Origin: an uncultured Rhodocyclaceae bacterium
GTDB lineage: Bacteria; Pseudomonadota; Gammaproteobacteria; Burkholderiales; Rhodocyclaceae
Assembly (NCBI GenBank): GCA_903950295.1
Contig: CAJBAP010000032.1
Coordinates: 1 to 7,432, forward strand
Reading direction: 5' to 3'
DNA: 7,432 nt
The notes under the pieces were generated by a model that saw only the letters and a program-made list of their open reading frames with translations, searched no databases and had not been told where the DNA came from. A program made the position numbers and the translations under genes. Below, in pieces: positions 1 to 6,339 of this stretch; positions within the stretch are counted from its first letter, which is position 1, and each line of letters starts with the position of its first letter.

Positions 1-494
1 GCGGCCTTGCTGGTGCCGTACAACAGTGCTTTGGGCAGCGGACGGTAGCCGGCAACGCTGCTGATGAAGGCGACGGCGCCGCTGCCTTGAGCGAGCAACT
101 GCGGCACGATCTGCTGCGCGAAGTGCATCGGCGCACGCAGATTGATGTCGAGCGTGCTGTCGATTTGCGCTGGGGTGAAGTTGTCGGCACTCGCCGGTTC
201 CCAAATGCCGGCCGCGTAGATCGCCAGATCGACTCCACCCCAATTTTTCTGAAGCGTTGCCATGGCGGCCGCGACTTCGGCGGGCTTGCCACCGTCGCAA
301 GGCAGAGCCAAGCCGAGGTCGCAGGGGAATTCATTCACAAGTTTCGTCAGCATCGCGGTGCGGCGGGCCGACACGGCAACGCGGGCGCCGTGCGCGGTCA
401 GCGCTCGCGCCAGGGCTTCGCCAATGCCGGACGAGGCACCGAGTATCCAGACGCGTTTTCCGTGCCAGTCATATATTTTCGGATTCATGGCCAT
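1..494 (-). CDS. Short-chain dehydrogenase/reductase (SDR), 3' end cut by window edge
   Basis: Reading the minus strand from 494 gives 164 residues of an open frame that runs off the left edge. It is a classical SDR: nucleotide-binding GASSGIG at residues 19-25, AAG at 94-96 (the NAG position), catalytic Asn118, Ser146, Tyr159 and Lys163 (YGTSK). The Rossmann half and the active site are therefore present; the substrate-binding C-terminal third (perhaps 80-100 residues) lies outside the window. Family knowledge: NAD(P)-dependent oxidation or reduction of an alcohol/carbonyl; the substrate cannot be read from this half. It is the last visible gene of the operon, 7 bases after the DUF3833 stop. 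Two in-frame ATGs (494 and 488) are possible; neither has a good Shine-Dalgarno, so initiation is probably coupled to the upstream gene. No signal peptide is visible, so it is likely cytoplasmic. Confidence 0.9.
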   Translation of the reverse strand, partial: MAMNPKIYDWHGKRVWILGASSGIGEALARALTAHGARVAVSARRTAMLTKLVNEFPCDLGLALPCDGGKPAEVAAAMATLQKNWGGVDLAIYAAGIWEPASADNFTPAQIDSTLDINLRAPMHFAQQIVPQLLAQGSGAVAFISSVAGYRPLPKALLYGTSKA

Positions 495-501
495 GCGTGA
501 T

Positions 502-1035
502 TTACCGTTTGCTGAAGCTGAGCGTGAGTTCGCCCAGCGTGAAACCGAACTTGCTCATCACCGAGCGATTGAGCATCGTCTTGTCATTCATCAAAAACAT
601 CCAGTCATCGAAGTCGACATGGTAGGTGCTGCCCTCAACGGGCAGTGCCAACACATAGCGCCATTGCAGGGCGTTGCCGGCAGCGTGACCGTCAGCGACA
701 CCGATGACATCATCGGCCAGCCCCTTGTAGCGGCCATTCCCGATATCGTTCAGCGTCCACACGCGCCGCGAGGTGGTGCCGTCAGACCAGGCAAAGTGCT
801 CGTCCAGCGTGCCGGTGTCGCCCTGCCAATGCGCCTCGATGACCACATGGAAGCGTTTGACGACTTCGCCGCTGCGCTTCTGAAAAATGCCATAACCATC
901 GATCGTGCCGTTGAAATACTGGCGTAGATCGAGTACCGGCGTTTCCGCGCGATACCGCTCGACATCAACGGTGGCACAACCGCCGAGAGTGACGGCGATG
1001 AGCAGGACAAAGAACGGACGAAGCCAAGTAATCAT
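502..1035 (-). CDS. DUF3833 family lipoprotein
   Basis: A 177-residue protein with a lipoprotein signal: basic/hydrophobic N-terminus and lipobox LGGC, giving lipidated Cys20. Ala, not Asp, follows the Cys, which favours outer-membrane sorting by the usual +2 rule. The mature part carries features I associate with DUF3833: DGTTSRRVWTL near residues 85-95, a DDVIG...GNALQWRY stretch at 108-127, and a C-terminal DDWMFLMND...NRSVMSKFGFTLGE block at 143-169. Length fits the family. The start ATG at 1035 overlaps the TGA of the MFS gene (ATGA), and GGGAG at 1044-1048 stands 8 bases upstream. DUF3833 proteins have no established function that I know of; they recur beside CFA-type methyltransferase clusters. 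Inference: it binds or carries a modified lipid, or supports the envelope step of the pathway. Confidence 0.88.
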   Translation of the reverse strand: MITWLRPFFVLLIAVTLGGCATVDVERYRAETPVLDLRQYFNGTIDGYGIFQKRSGEVVKRFHVVIEAHWQGDTGTLDEHFAWSDGTTSRRVWTLNDIGNGRYKGLADDVIGVADGHAAGNALQWRYVLALPVEGSTYHVDFDDWMFLMNDKTMLNRSVMSKFGFTLGELTLSFSKR

Positions 1036-2360
1036 GCGCGGAACTCCCAGTGGTTTCGCCAGCGTAGCAATAAAACCAACGCCAGCGTCTTGATGATGGC
1101 CGGTAGCAAGGCATAGACGATCGCCAGCGCTGCCAGGCTGTCGCCGGATGCCGTGCCGCCAGCGCCGACTTTGTAGCCCAGTGCATCAAGCAGCGGCAGG
1201 GCGGCCCCAGCAGCGAGCGCCAGGCTGAATTTGTTCACGAAATTCCATACGCCGAAATAGCTGCCGGCCTGCGATTCAGCGGCGGATTCCGCGCGCTGGT
1301 TCAAGCGCTCGGCCAGCAGCGCCGGTGGCAGCGCTAGTTCTGCGCCGAGTGCGGCGCCGCTGGCGACACAGATCAGGGCGAAGGCAATGCCATCGCCGGG
1401 GCCAAGCAGCGCGGCCCATAGAAAGCTGAGTATCGCCACAGCCATGGCCAGCGCCCATGCCGTGACCTTGCCGAAGCGATCGGCCAGCTTCACCCACAGG
1501 GGCATGGCGCCGGCACCGGCGACAAAATACAGGGCCAGAAAGCCGCCTTGCCAGTGTCCAAGTTGCAGCACATCGGCAATGTAGAAGAGCACCAGTGTCG
1601 CCGGAATCGCCGCCGCCACGCCGCCGGTGGCGAGCACCAACAGCAGTCGCACGAAGCCCGGGTCGGCACGTAACAACTGCCGGAGGTTGAGTGCGTCCGT
1701 CGGTGTCCGCCGTTCAAGGCTTTTTGCCGATGTTGGCACACCGCGCCACAACGCCAGCGCGGCCAAGCCCAGAAGCGGCGGGAATAACCACGCCAATGCG
1801 CGCAAGCCGGAGTCGTCGCTATTGGCAAACAGCCCCGGCAGCACGGCCGCGACGATCACACCACAGAGCGCGAGCCCTTCGCGCGTCGAGGTGATGCGTA
1901 CGGCCAGACCCTGCTGCGCAGGGGTATTGGCCAGTTCGGCACCCCACGCGTGATAGTTGATGGTGGCGACGCTATAGCCGATGAAGCAGATCAATAAACT
2001 TACCGCCAGCCAGATCATGCCGGCCCCGGCGGGCGGGCTGAGCAGCAACACAAAGCCGATGGCCAAGGGCAGCAGGGCCGGCAGAATCAGTTTTCGCCTC
2101 GCGCCGTAGTGGCTGCTTGCCTGCTGCGCATCGCTCACGCGCCCGATCCACGGGTCGATCAAGGCATCGCCAAAGCGCACCAGCAACAGCACTAAACCGA
2201 CGCCGGCCAGCGATAGCCCGAGCTCGCTGGCATACAGATGCGGCACGTGCACATACAGCGGCAGGGCGACGAACGCCAGCGGAAAGCCGAGCGCACCGTA
2301 GGCGAGTAGGGCGCGAGTCGGCAGGTGCGGCGAGTCTGAAAATTGTGCGCTGCGGCTCAT
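1032..2360 (-). CDS. MFS transporter, GPH (melibiose carrier, MelB-like) type
   Basis: A 442-residue, highly hydrophobic protein with about twelve membrane segments. Residues 62-78 (RFGDALIDPWIGRVSDA) are the loop 2-3 signature of the glycoside-pentoside-hexuronide/cation symporter branch (COG2211), followed by a basic loop (GARRK, 86-90). Family members import sugars with Na+ or H+, but copies in lipid-modifying operons are unlikely to be sugar porters; the substrate is unknown. Inference: inner-membrane transport or flipping of a lipid, precursor or product of the pathway. The start ATG at 2360 forms ATGA with the stop of the chalcone-isomerase-like gene, and the stop forms ATGA with the DUF3833 start. 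There is no strong Shine-Dalgarno, consistent with coupled translation. No frameshift is visible. Confidence 0.88.
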   Translation of the reverse strand: MSRSAQFSDSPHLPTRALLAYGALGFPLAFVALPLYVHVPHLYASELGLSLAGVGLVLLLVRFGDALIDPWIGRVSDAQQASSHYGARRKLILPALLPLAIGFVLLLSPPAGAGMIWLAVSLLICFIGYSVATINYHAWGAELANTPAQQGLAVRITSTREGLALCGVIVAAVLPGLFANSDDSGLRALAWLFPPLLGLAALALWRGVPTSAKSLERRTPTDALNLRQLLRADPGFVRLLLVLATGGVAAAIPATLVLFYIADVLQLGHWQGGFLALYFVAGAGAMPLWVKLADRFGKVTAWALAMAVAILSFLWAALLGPGDGIAFALICVASGAALGAELALPPALLAERLNQRAESAAESQAGSYFGVWNFVNKFSLALAAGAALPLLDALGYKVGAGGTASGDSLAALAIVYALLPAIIKTLALVLLLRWRNHWEFRA

Positions 2361-2902
2361 CCGCTGATGCCGAGCAAACGCGCACGGAGTTTCGGTTCGC
2401 GGGTGCGCGGGTCAAACCAGATAGCGAAGAACGCGCCCGCCAATTCGGGATCAACCAGCCGACCGGTCAATCGATCCTGATGGTAGAACACCGCACCACC
2501 GGCCGGTTCACGCACGCCGATGATGCGCTCACCCTCTCGCACATCGGGAAAGACCACGGCCAGCGCCTCGCGCCAGCGCAGCAGCGTGGCTTCGTCACGC
2601 CAGCCCAGGCGGGTGAGTTCATCGATGCTGGTCTTGACTAGGTTGGTGCCGGCAATATCCCGCGAATAGGTCAGTTCCAGCGCGAACGCAACATCCCTTT
2701 GCCCGACGTCCACATTGGCCAGCGGTGCGCCTACGGGCGTCCACAAACGCGCCGAATAGATCGACAGTCCGAACCAGCGCATTTCGCCTTCGCCCTGTAC
2801 GCGCCATGTGGTTGGCAGCATGGCGGGTTGCGCCAGGGCAGCGCTGCACCACGCTAAGGTGGCGAAAACAAGGACAGCGGCTCGGCGGAAATTTGCGGTC
2901 AC
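2357..2902 (-). CDS. Secreted chalcone isomerase-like protein
   Basis: A 181-residue protein with a Sec signal peptide (FRR, then a hydrophobic core, with likely cleavage after AALA at residue 24), so the mature protein should be periplasmic. The mature part resembles bacterial chalcone-isomerase-like proteins: LTYSRDI at 77-83 and a C-terminal IWFDPRTREPKLRARLLG at 161-178. These bacterial relatives share the fold of plant chalcone isomerase and fatty-acid-binding proteins; flavonoid chemistry is not expected. Inference: it binds or modifies an acyl chain or other hydrophobic ligand in the envelope. I chose GTG at 2902 because it overlaps the methyltransferase TGA as GTGA, matching the other junctions, and starts exactly at a signal peptide. 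The open frame continues upstream to 2986, but that part lies within the methyltransferase gene and would put 28 arginine-rich residues before the signal. Shine-Dalgarno weak. Confidence 0.82.
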   Translation of the reverse strand: MTANFRRAAVLVFATLAWCSAALAQPAMLPTTWRVQGEGEMRWFGLSIYSARLWTPVGAPLANVDVGQRDVAFALELTYSRDIAGTNLVKTSIDELTRLGWRDEATLLRWREALAVVFPDVREGERIIGVREPAGGAVFYHQDRLTGRLVDPELAGAFFAIWFDPRTREPKLRARLLGISG

Positions 2903-4167
2903 TGGCGTTGCTGCAAGGTGAATTGGTAGACGTCGGTGGCGGCCGAGCGAAAGCCGCCTTCGCAATAGGCCAGGTAAAACTTCCACAAACGGCGGAAGCG
3001 TTCATCGAAACCCTGAATGGAAATTTGCGGCCATGCGGCGTCAAAGGCGGCGTGCCAATGTGCCAAGGTGCGGGCGTAGTCGATGCCGAAGGCGAACCGA
3101 TCGGTCACCAAAAAGTCGGCGCTGGCGGCACGGCTCTCGAACACCTTAGGCGAGGGCAACATGCCGCCGGGGAAGATGTGGCGCTGGATGAAGTCGGTAC
3201 CGCGTCGGTAAGCGCTGAAGCGCTCGTTGGCGATGGTGATGCTTTGCACGATGGCGCGACCGCCCGGCTTCAGGCAATTTTTTAGCTGCTTGAAATAGCC
3301 CGGCCAGAAGCGTTCGCCCACGGCTTCGATCATTTCAATCGACACGATGTGATCGAACTTGCCGGTCACATCACGGTAGTCGATCAATTGGAAATGCGCT
3401 TTGTCGGCCCAGCCACCGCGCTTGGCGCGGTGTTGCGCGTAGGCTAACTGGGAAGGTGACAAGGTAATGCCATGCACGCGGCAGCCGTAACGCGTTACCG
3501 CCATTTCGGCGAAGCCGCCCCAGCCGCAGCCAACTTCAAGAATCGTTTCGCCAGGCTTTGGTGCCAAGCGGTCGAGAATGCGCCGGTATTTGGCAAGTTG
3601 TGCCTCCTCCAGCGAGGTGTCTGCTGCGTCCGCCGTGTCGAACAGGGCGGATGAATAGCTCATGCTCGGATCGAGCCAGAGCCGGTAAAAGTCGTTGCCC
3701 AGATCGTAATGGGCGAGAATGTTTTTCTGTGCGCCGCGGCGTGTATTGGAGCGGGCCAAATGCCGCAACCGGTGACCGAGCACACTGAACCATTGACCAT
3801 GTACTGCGCGGGCCAGCACTTGCCGGTTCTCGGCAAGCAAGGTCAGTAGTCCGGCCAGGTTATCGGTCTGCCAATCGCCGTCGATATAACTTTCGGCAAA
3901 ACCGATGTCACCTTCGCCGAGGGCGCGCTCAAAGACACGCAGGTCAGTTACTTCCAGTGTTGCTCGGACTTCGCCATGGCCGAGCAGCAGGCTGTCCCCG
4001 TGTGGAAGCAGCAGACGCAGGCTGCCGCCCTGGATCTGTTGCAATAGGCCGATGGCGGTGCGCGCCGCCGGTGTCAGCGGTGACACGCTGGTGGATGCAT
4101 GATTGGGACGTGAGAACAAGCGTCGCAGCAAGCCGCCGCGCACGCTGGTGCCGAGAGAAGTGGTCAT
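2899..4167 (-). CDS. cfa: CFA-synthase-family SAM-dependent fatty acid methyltransferase
   Basis: A 422-residue protein of the cyclopropane-fatty-acyl-phospholipid synthase family (COG2230). An N-terminal lipid-binding-type domain (about 30-140) is followed by HYDLGNDFY at 153-161, the SAM-binding motif EVGCGWGG at 211-218, and C-terminal FGIDYARTLAHW around 360-371. Family knowledge: transfer of a methyl group from SAM to the double bond of an unsaturated phospholipid acyl chain at the inner membrane. Compared from memory with the E. coli enzyme, Glu (281) and Tyr (364) of the bicarbonate site are kept, but the Cys in YSCAYW is Ser173 and the His before the TI pair is Gln308. The product may therefore be a methylated rather than cyclopropanated chain. 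The start ATG at 4167 overlaps the DUF1365 stop (ATGA) and has AGGAGA 7 bases upstream; the longer frame to 4386 is a shadow of DUF1365. Confidence 0.93.
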   Translation of the reverse strand: MTTSLGTSVRGGLLRRLFSRPNHASTSVSPLTPAARTAIGLLQQIQGGSLRLLLPHGDSLLLGHGEVRATLEVTDLRVFERALGEGDIGFAESYIDGDWQTDNLAGLLTLLAENRQVLARAVHGQWFSVLGHRLRHLARSNTRRGAQKNILAHYDLGNDFYRLWLDPSMSYSSALFDTADAADTSLEEAQLAKYRRILDRLAPKPGETILEVGCGWGGFAEMAVTRYGCRVHGITLSPSQLAYAQHRAKRGGWADKAHFQLIDYRDVTGKFDHIVSIEMIEAVGERFWPGYFKQLKNCLKPGGRAIVQSITIANERFSAYRRGTDFIQRHIFPGGMLPSPKVFESRAASADFLVTDRFAFGIDYARTLAHWHAAFDAAWPQISIQGFDERFRRLWKFYLAYCEGGFRSAATDVYQFTLQQRQ

Positions 4168-4943
4168 CGTGAGGTCTCCTGCAAGGGAAGGGACGGTTTG
4201 CGAAAAAAGAAAGCGCCTTTGAGCCACAGGCGCAACGCCTGCCAGTGGATGCGCCAGACGACGCCCACGGCAAGCAGGGGGAAACTCAGAGCGGCACGGC
4301 GGGCGCTGGACGCGTCGAGCGGACTCACCGAACCCTCTACCCTGGTGATCAATACACGCTGGCCGTTGCGGAAATAGTCGAGGCACACCCGCCGGCGTTT
4401 GTCGGTAAGGTCGAAGCAGAAGCGGTACTCGCCATCGACCGGATAAAACGGCGACACGTGAAAAATCTTGCGCGCCGTAATCTTGTCTTCGCCGGTGATC
4501 GGGCGCTGGTCGGCGTGGGCTACCAGATAATTGTGATGCTCGCCAAAGGTGTTGCTGACTTCGGCCAGCACCGCCCGCAAGGCGCCGGCGCGGTCGTGAC
4601 AGAACCAGAAACTGACCGGATTGAACAGCAGGCCGAAGACGCGCGGAAATGTTTGCAGCACGATCTCACCGTCTGCGCTGGTGATGCCTTCGCGGGCCAG
4701 CAGTTGTTGGATCCACGGCAGCAGCGGCGAACCATCGCGCGCCCCATGATCGCGCTGCCGCAGACTGAGCGGCGCCCAGCGGTCACGGCCAAACCATGGC
4801 CCGGCCTTGGCTTCGCTGGTGAGCGGCACGGCAACAAAAAACAGGGGATAGGTGAAGGCGTGGCGTGTCGTGTTGGCATGCTCGCCGCCGTCCTGCGGCA
4901 AGCGCGCATGCATCACTCGACCCGTGCACAAAACGGGTGTCAT
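4164..4943 (-). CDS. DUF1365 family protein
   Basis: A 259-residue protein. Conserved DUF1365 features seen: an N-terminal GRVMHAR with RHAFTYPLFF at 27-36, LFNPVSFWFCHD at 106-117, EVSNTFGEHHNYL at 128-140, and FHVSPFYPVDGEYRF at 161-175. A hydrophobic C-terminal stretch (about 219-247, ending FFFRK) could lie on or in the inner membrane. The family almost always sits between a COG2907 flavoprotein and a CFA-type methyltransferase, exactly as here, but its biochemical role is not established to my knowledge; it is probably an obligate partner in acyl-chain modification. The start ATG at 4943 overlaps the flavoprotein TGA as ATGA and has GAAGAGG at 4954-4960. A GTG nine bases earlier (4952) would be only 1 base from that Shine-Dalgarno, so I rejected it. 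Confidence 0.92.
   Translation of the reverse strand: MTPVLCTGRVMHARLPQDGGEHANTTRHAFTYPLFFVAVPLTSEAKAGPWFGRDRWAPLSLRQRDHGARDGSPLLPWIQQLLAREGITSADGEIVLQTFPRVFGLLFNPVSFWFCHDRAGALRAVLAEVSNTFGEHHNYLVAHADQRPITGEDKITARKIFHVSPFYPVDGEYRFCFDLTDKRRRVCLDYFRNGQRVLITRVEGSVSPLDASSARRAALSFPLLAVGVVWRIHWQALRLWLKGAFFFRKPSLPLQETSR
4175..4180 (-). promoter_or_regulatory. Ribosome binding site of the CFA-type methyltransferase
   Basis: AGGAGA on the minus strand, 7 bases before the ATG at 4167. It is the strongest Shine-Dalgarno in the window and fixes a start 73 codons inside the longest open frame. Confidence 0.75.
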
Positions 4944-6217
4944 GCGGCGCACGCCTCTTCAATAACCGCAGTGGTTTGCCACGGGGCCATGACCCCCAAC
5001 GCATTGGCCACCAGCAAGGCCGACTTCAGGCCGTCTTCATGGAAGCCGTAGCCGCCCCAGGCGCCGGCGTAATACACGCCTCGCTGCCCTTGCAGGGCGG
5101 CCAGGCGCGCTTGTGCTGCGATGGCTGCGTGATCAAAAACCGGGTGGGCGTAATCAAATTCAGTCAGCACTTTTTCGCGCGCCGGTTCGCGATGCGGATT
5201 GAGCGTGACGATGACCGGTGTCGTCACGGGCAGCGGTTGTAACTTGTTGATCAGGTAAGACACGCTGACCGGCTGTTCGCCGGACGTGCCTGGCCCGGCG
5301 GCGTAATTCCACGCGGACCATACACGGGGATCTCGCGGCAGGATTGCAGCGTCGGTGTGCAGTACCGCGCGATTGGGTTGATAGCGCACGCTGCCGAGAA
5401 TTTCGCGCTCGATCGCCGAGGCATCGTCGGCGCGTATTGCCAGCGCCTGATCGGAGTGGCAAGCCAGCACCACGCCGTCAAACTGTTCGTCGCCAGTGGC
5501 GGTGGTCAACACGATGCCGGCATCGTTGGTGACCACCCGCTGCACCGGTGTACCCAATCGAATCTCGCTAATCCCGGCGGCAAGTTTCTTGACGTATTCG
5601 CGACCACCACCCTGAACGGTTAGCCATTGCGGCCGGTCGGCGATCTGCAGCAGACCGTGGTTGCGGCAGAAGCGCACAAAGGTGCTGAGCGGATAGTCGA
5701 GCATGGTCTTGGTCGGGCACGACCAGATCGCCGCCGCCATCGGCAACAAATACCATTCGCGGAATTCCCGCCGGTAACCTTGCTGATCCAGGTAAGCCCC
5801 CAGACTGATTGCGGGCAGTGGTTCCATCGTTTCGCGATTGAAGCGCAGAAAGTCCTGAACCATCCGCCAAAAGCCGGGCCGCACCAGATTGCGCTTCTGT
5901 GCGAACAAGGTGGCTAGATTGGAGCCTGACCACTCGAGATCGGGCGATTCCATGCTCACGGCGAAGGTCATTTCACTGGCGACGGTGGTCACCTTTAGAT
6001 ACTCGAACAGTGCGATCAAATTCGGGTAGGTGCGCGTGTTGCACACCAGAAAGCCGGTATCGACAGGAAATGTCTTACCGTCAACGCAGACGTCCACCGT
6101 ATTGGTATGGCCGCCAAGTTTGCTTGCCGCCTCAAAGAGGGTGACATGGTGTTGCTTGGACAGCAGCCACGCGCTGGATAAGCCGGCAATGCCGGAGCCG
6201 ACTACAGCAAGTTTCAT
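4940..6217 (-). CDS. FAD/NAD(P)-binding oxidoreductase, COG2907 type (amine oxidase superfamily)
   Basis: A 425-residue flavoprotein with an N-terminal dinucleotide-binding GSGIAG at 7-12, acidic Glu29 at the end of the second beta strand, GGHTNT at 35-40 (the GG doublet of amine-oxidase-like flavoproteins) and VDTGF at 52-56. The C-terminal FAD-closing segment YYAGAWGGYGFHEDGLKS is at 382-399. Length and ends fit the family. Known context: COG2907 proteins pair with DUF1365 and a CFA-type methyltransferase. The expected role is oxidation or desaturation of an acyl chain, as in the desaturase step described for bacterial furan fatty acids, but I cannot show that this protein is that enzyme. 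The start ATG at 6217 overlaps the TGA of the small upstream gene (ATGA), with GAGG (6223-6226) 5 bases upstream. No signal peptide: the N-terminus is the Rossmann strand itself. Confidence 0.93.
   Translation of the reverse strand: MKLAVVGSGIAGLSSAWLLSKQHHVTLFEAASKLGGHTNTVDVCVDGKTFPVDTGFLVCNTRTYPNLIALFEYLKVTTVASEMTFAVSMESPDLEWSGSNLATLFAQKRNLVRPGFWRMVQDFLRFNRETMEPLPAISLGAYLDQQGYRREFREWYLLPMAAAIWSCPTKTMLDYPLSTFVRFCRNHGLLQIADRPQWLTVQGGGREYVKKLAAGISEIRLGTPVQRVVTNDAGIVLTTATGDEQFDGVVLACHSDQALAIRADDASAIEREILGSVRYQPNRAVLHTDAAILPRDPRVWSAWNYAAGPGTSGEQPVSVSYLINKLQPLPVTTPVIVTLNPHREPAREKVLTEFDYAHPVFDHAAIAAQARLAALQGQRGVYYAGAWGGYGFHEDGLKSALLVANALGVMAPWQTTAVIEEACAA
4954..4960 (-). promoter_or_regulatory. 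Ribosome binding site of the DUF1365 gene
   Basis: GAAGAGG on the minus strand, 10 bases before the ATG at 4943 but only 1 base before the alternative GTG at 4952; it supports the ATG. Confidence 0.55.
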
Positions 6218-6339
6218 GAACGCCTCGTCTTGCGCTCGCTGGTAATCGGGGCCAATTGCCGTGTCTGCAGCCGTTCTGCCAGACGCAGCAAGCTGAAGGT
6301 CAGGGCGATGCCTGCAACGATTAAGCCGATTTCAGCCAT
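6214..6339 (-). CDS. Small single-helix membrane protein (41 residues), unrecognised
   Basis: An unrecognised 41-residue protein. Residues 2-20 form one hydrophobic helix (AEIGLIVAGIALTFSLLRL), followed by an amphipathic/basic tail rich in Arg, Lys and Gln. The positive-inside rule predicts a single-pass inner-membrane protein with its tail in the cytoplasm. Three sequence signs support real translation. A Shine-Dalgarno GAGGG at 6345-6349 sits 5 bases from the ATG. The start overlaps the folE2 stop within ATGGCTGA. The stop overlaps the flavoprotein start as ATGA, so its frame closes both junctions. The longer open frame upstream (to 6582) only shadows folE2. The role is unknown; given its place it could anchor or regulate the flavoprotein or the methyltransferase complex at the membrane (inference). 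It could also be a leader that merely couples folE2 translation to the next gene. Confidence 0.72.
   Translation of the reverse strand: MAEIGLIVAGIALTFSLLRLAERLQTRQLAPITSERKTRRS

Noticed and set aside
262..927. Long plus-strand open frame of 221 codons
   Set aside because: It is antisense to the SDR and DUF3833 genes, which have clear family motifs; the translation has no recognisable domain.
2903..2986. Longer chalcone-isomerase-like frame starting at 2986
   Set aside because: It overlaps the methyltransferase C-terminus and would put 28 basic residues ahead of a clear signal peptide; GTG at 2902 fits the 4-base overlap pattern.
4168..4386. Longer methyltransferase frame starting at 4386
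   Set aside because: The extra 73 residues lie inside the DUF1365 gene, are arginine/proline-rich shadow sequence, and are bypassed by an AGGAGA-preceded ATG at 4167.
4245..5051. Long plus-strand open frame of 268 codons
   Set aside because: It is antisense to DUF1365 and the end of the flavoprotein; it is a GC-rich mirror frame without motifs.
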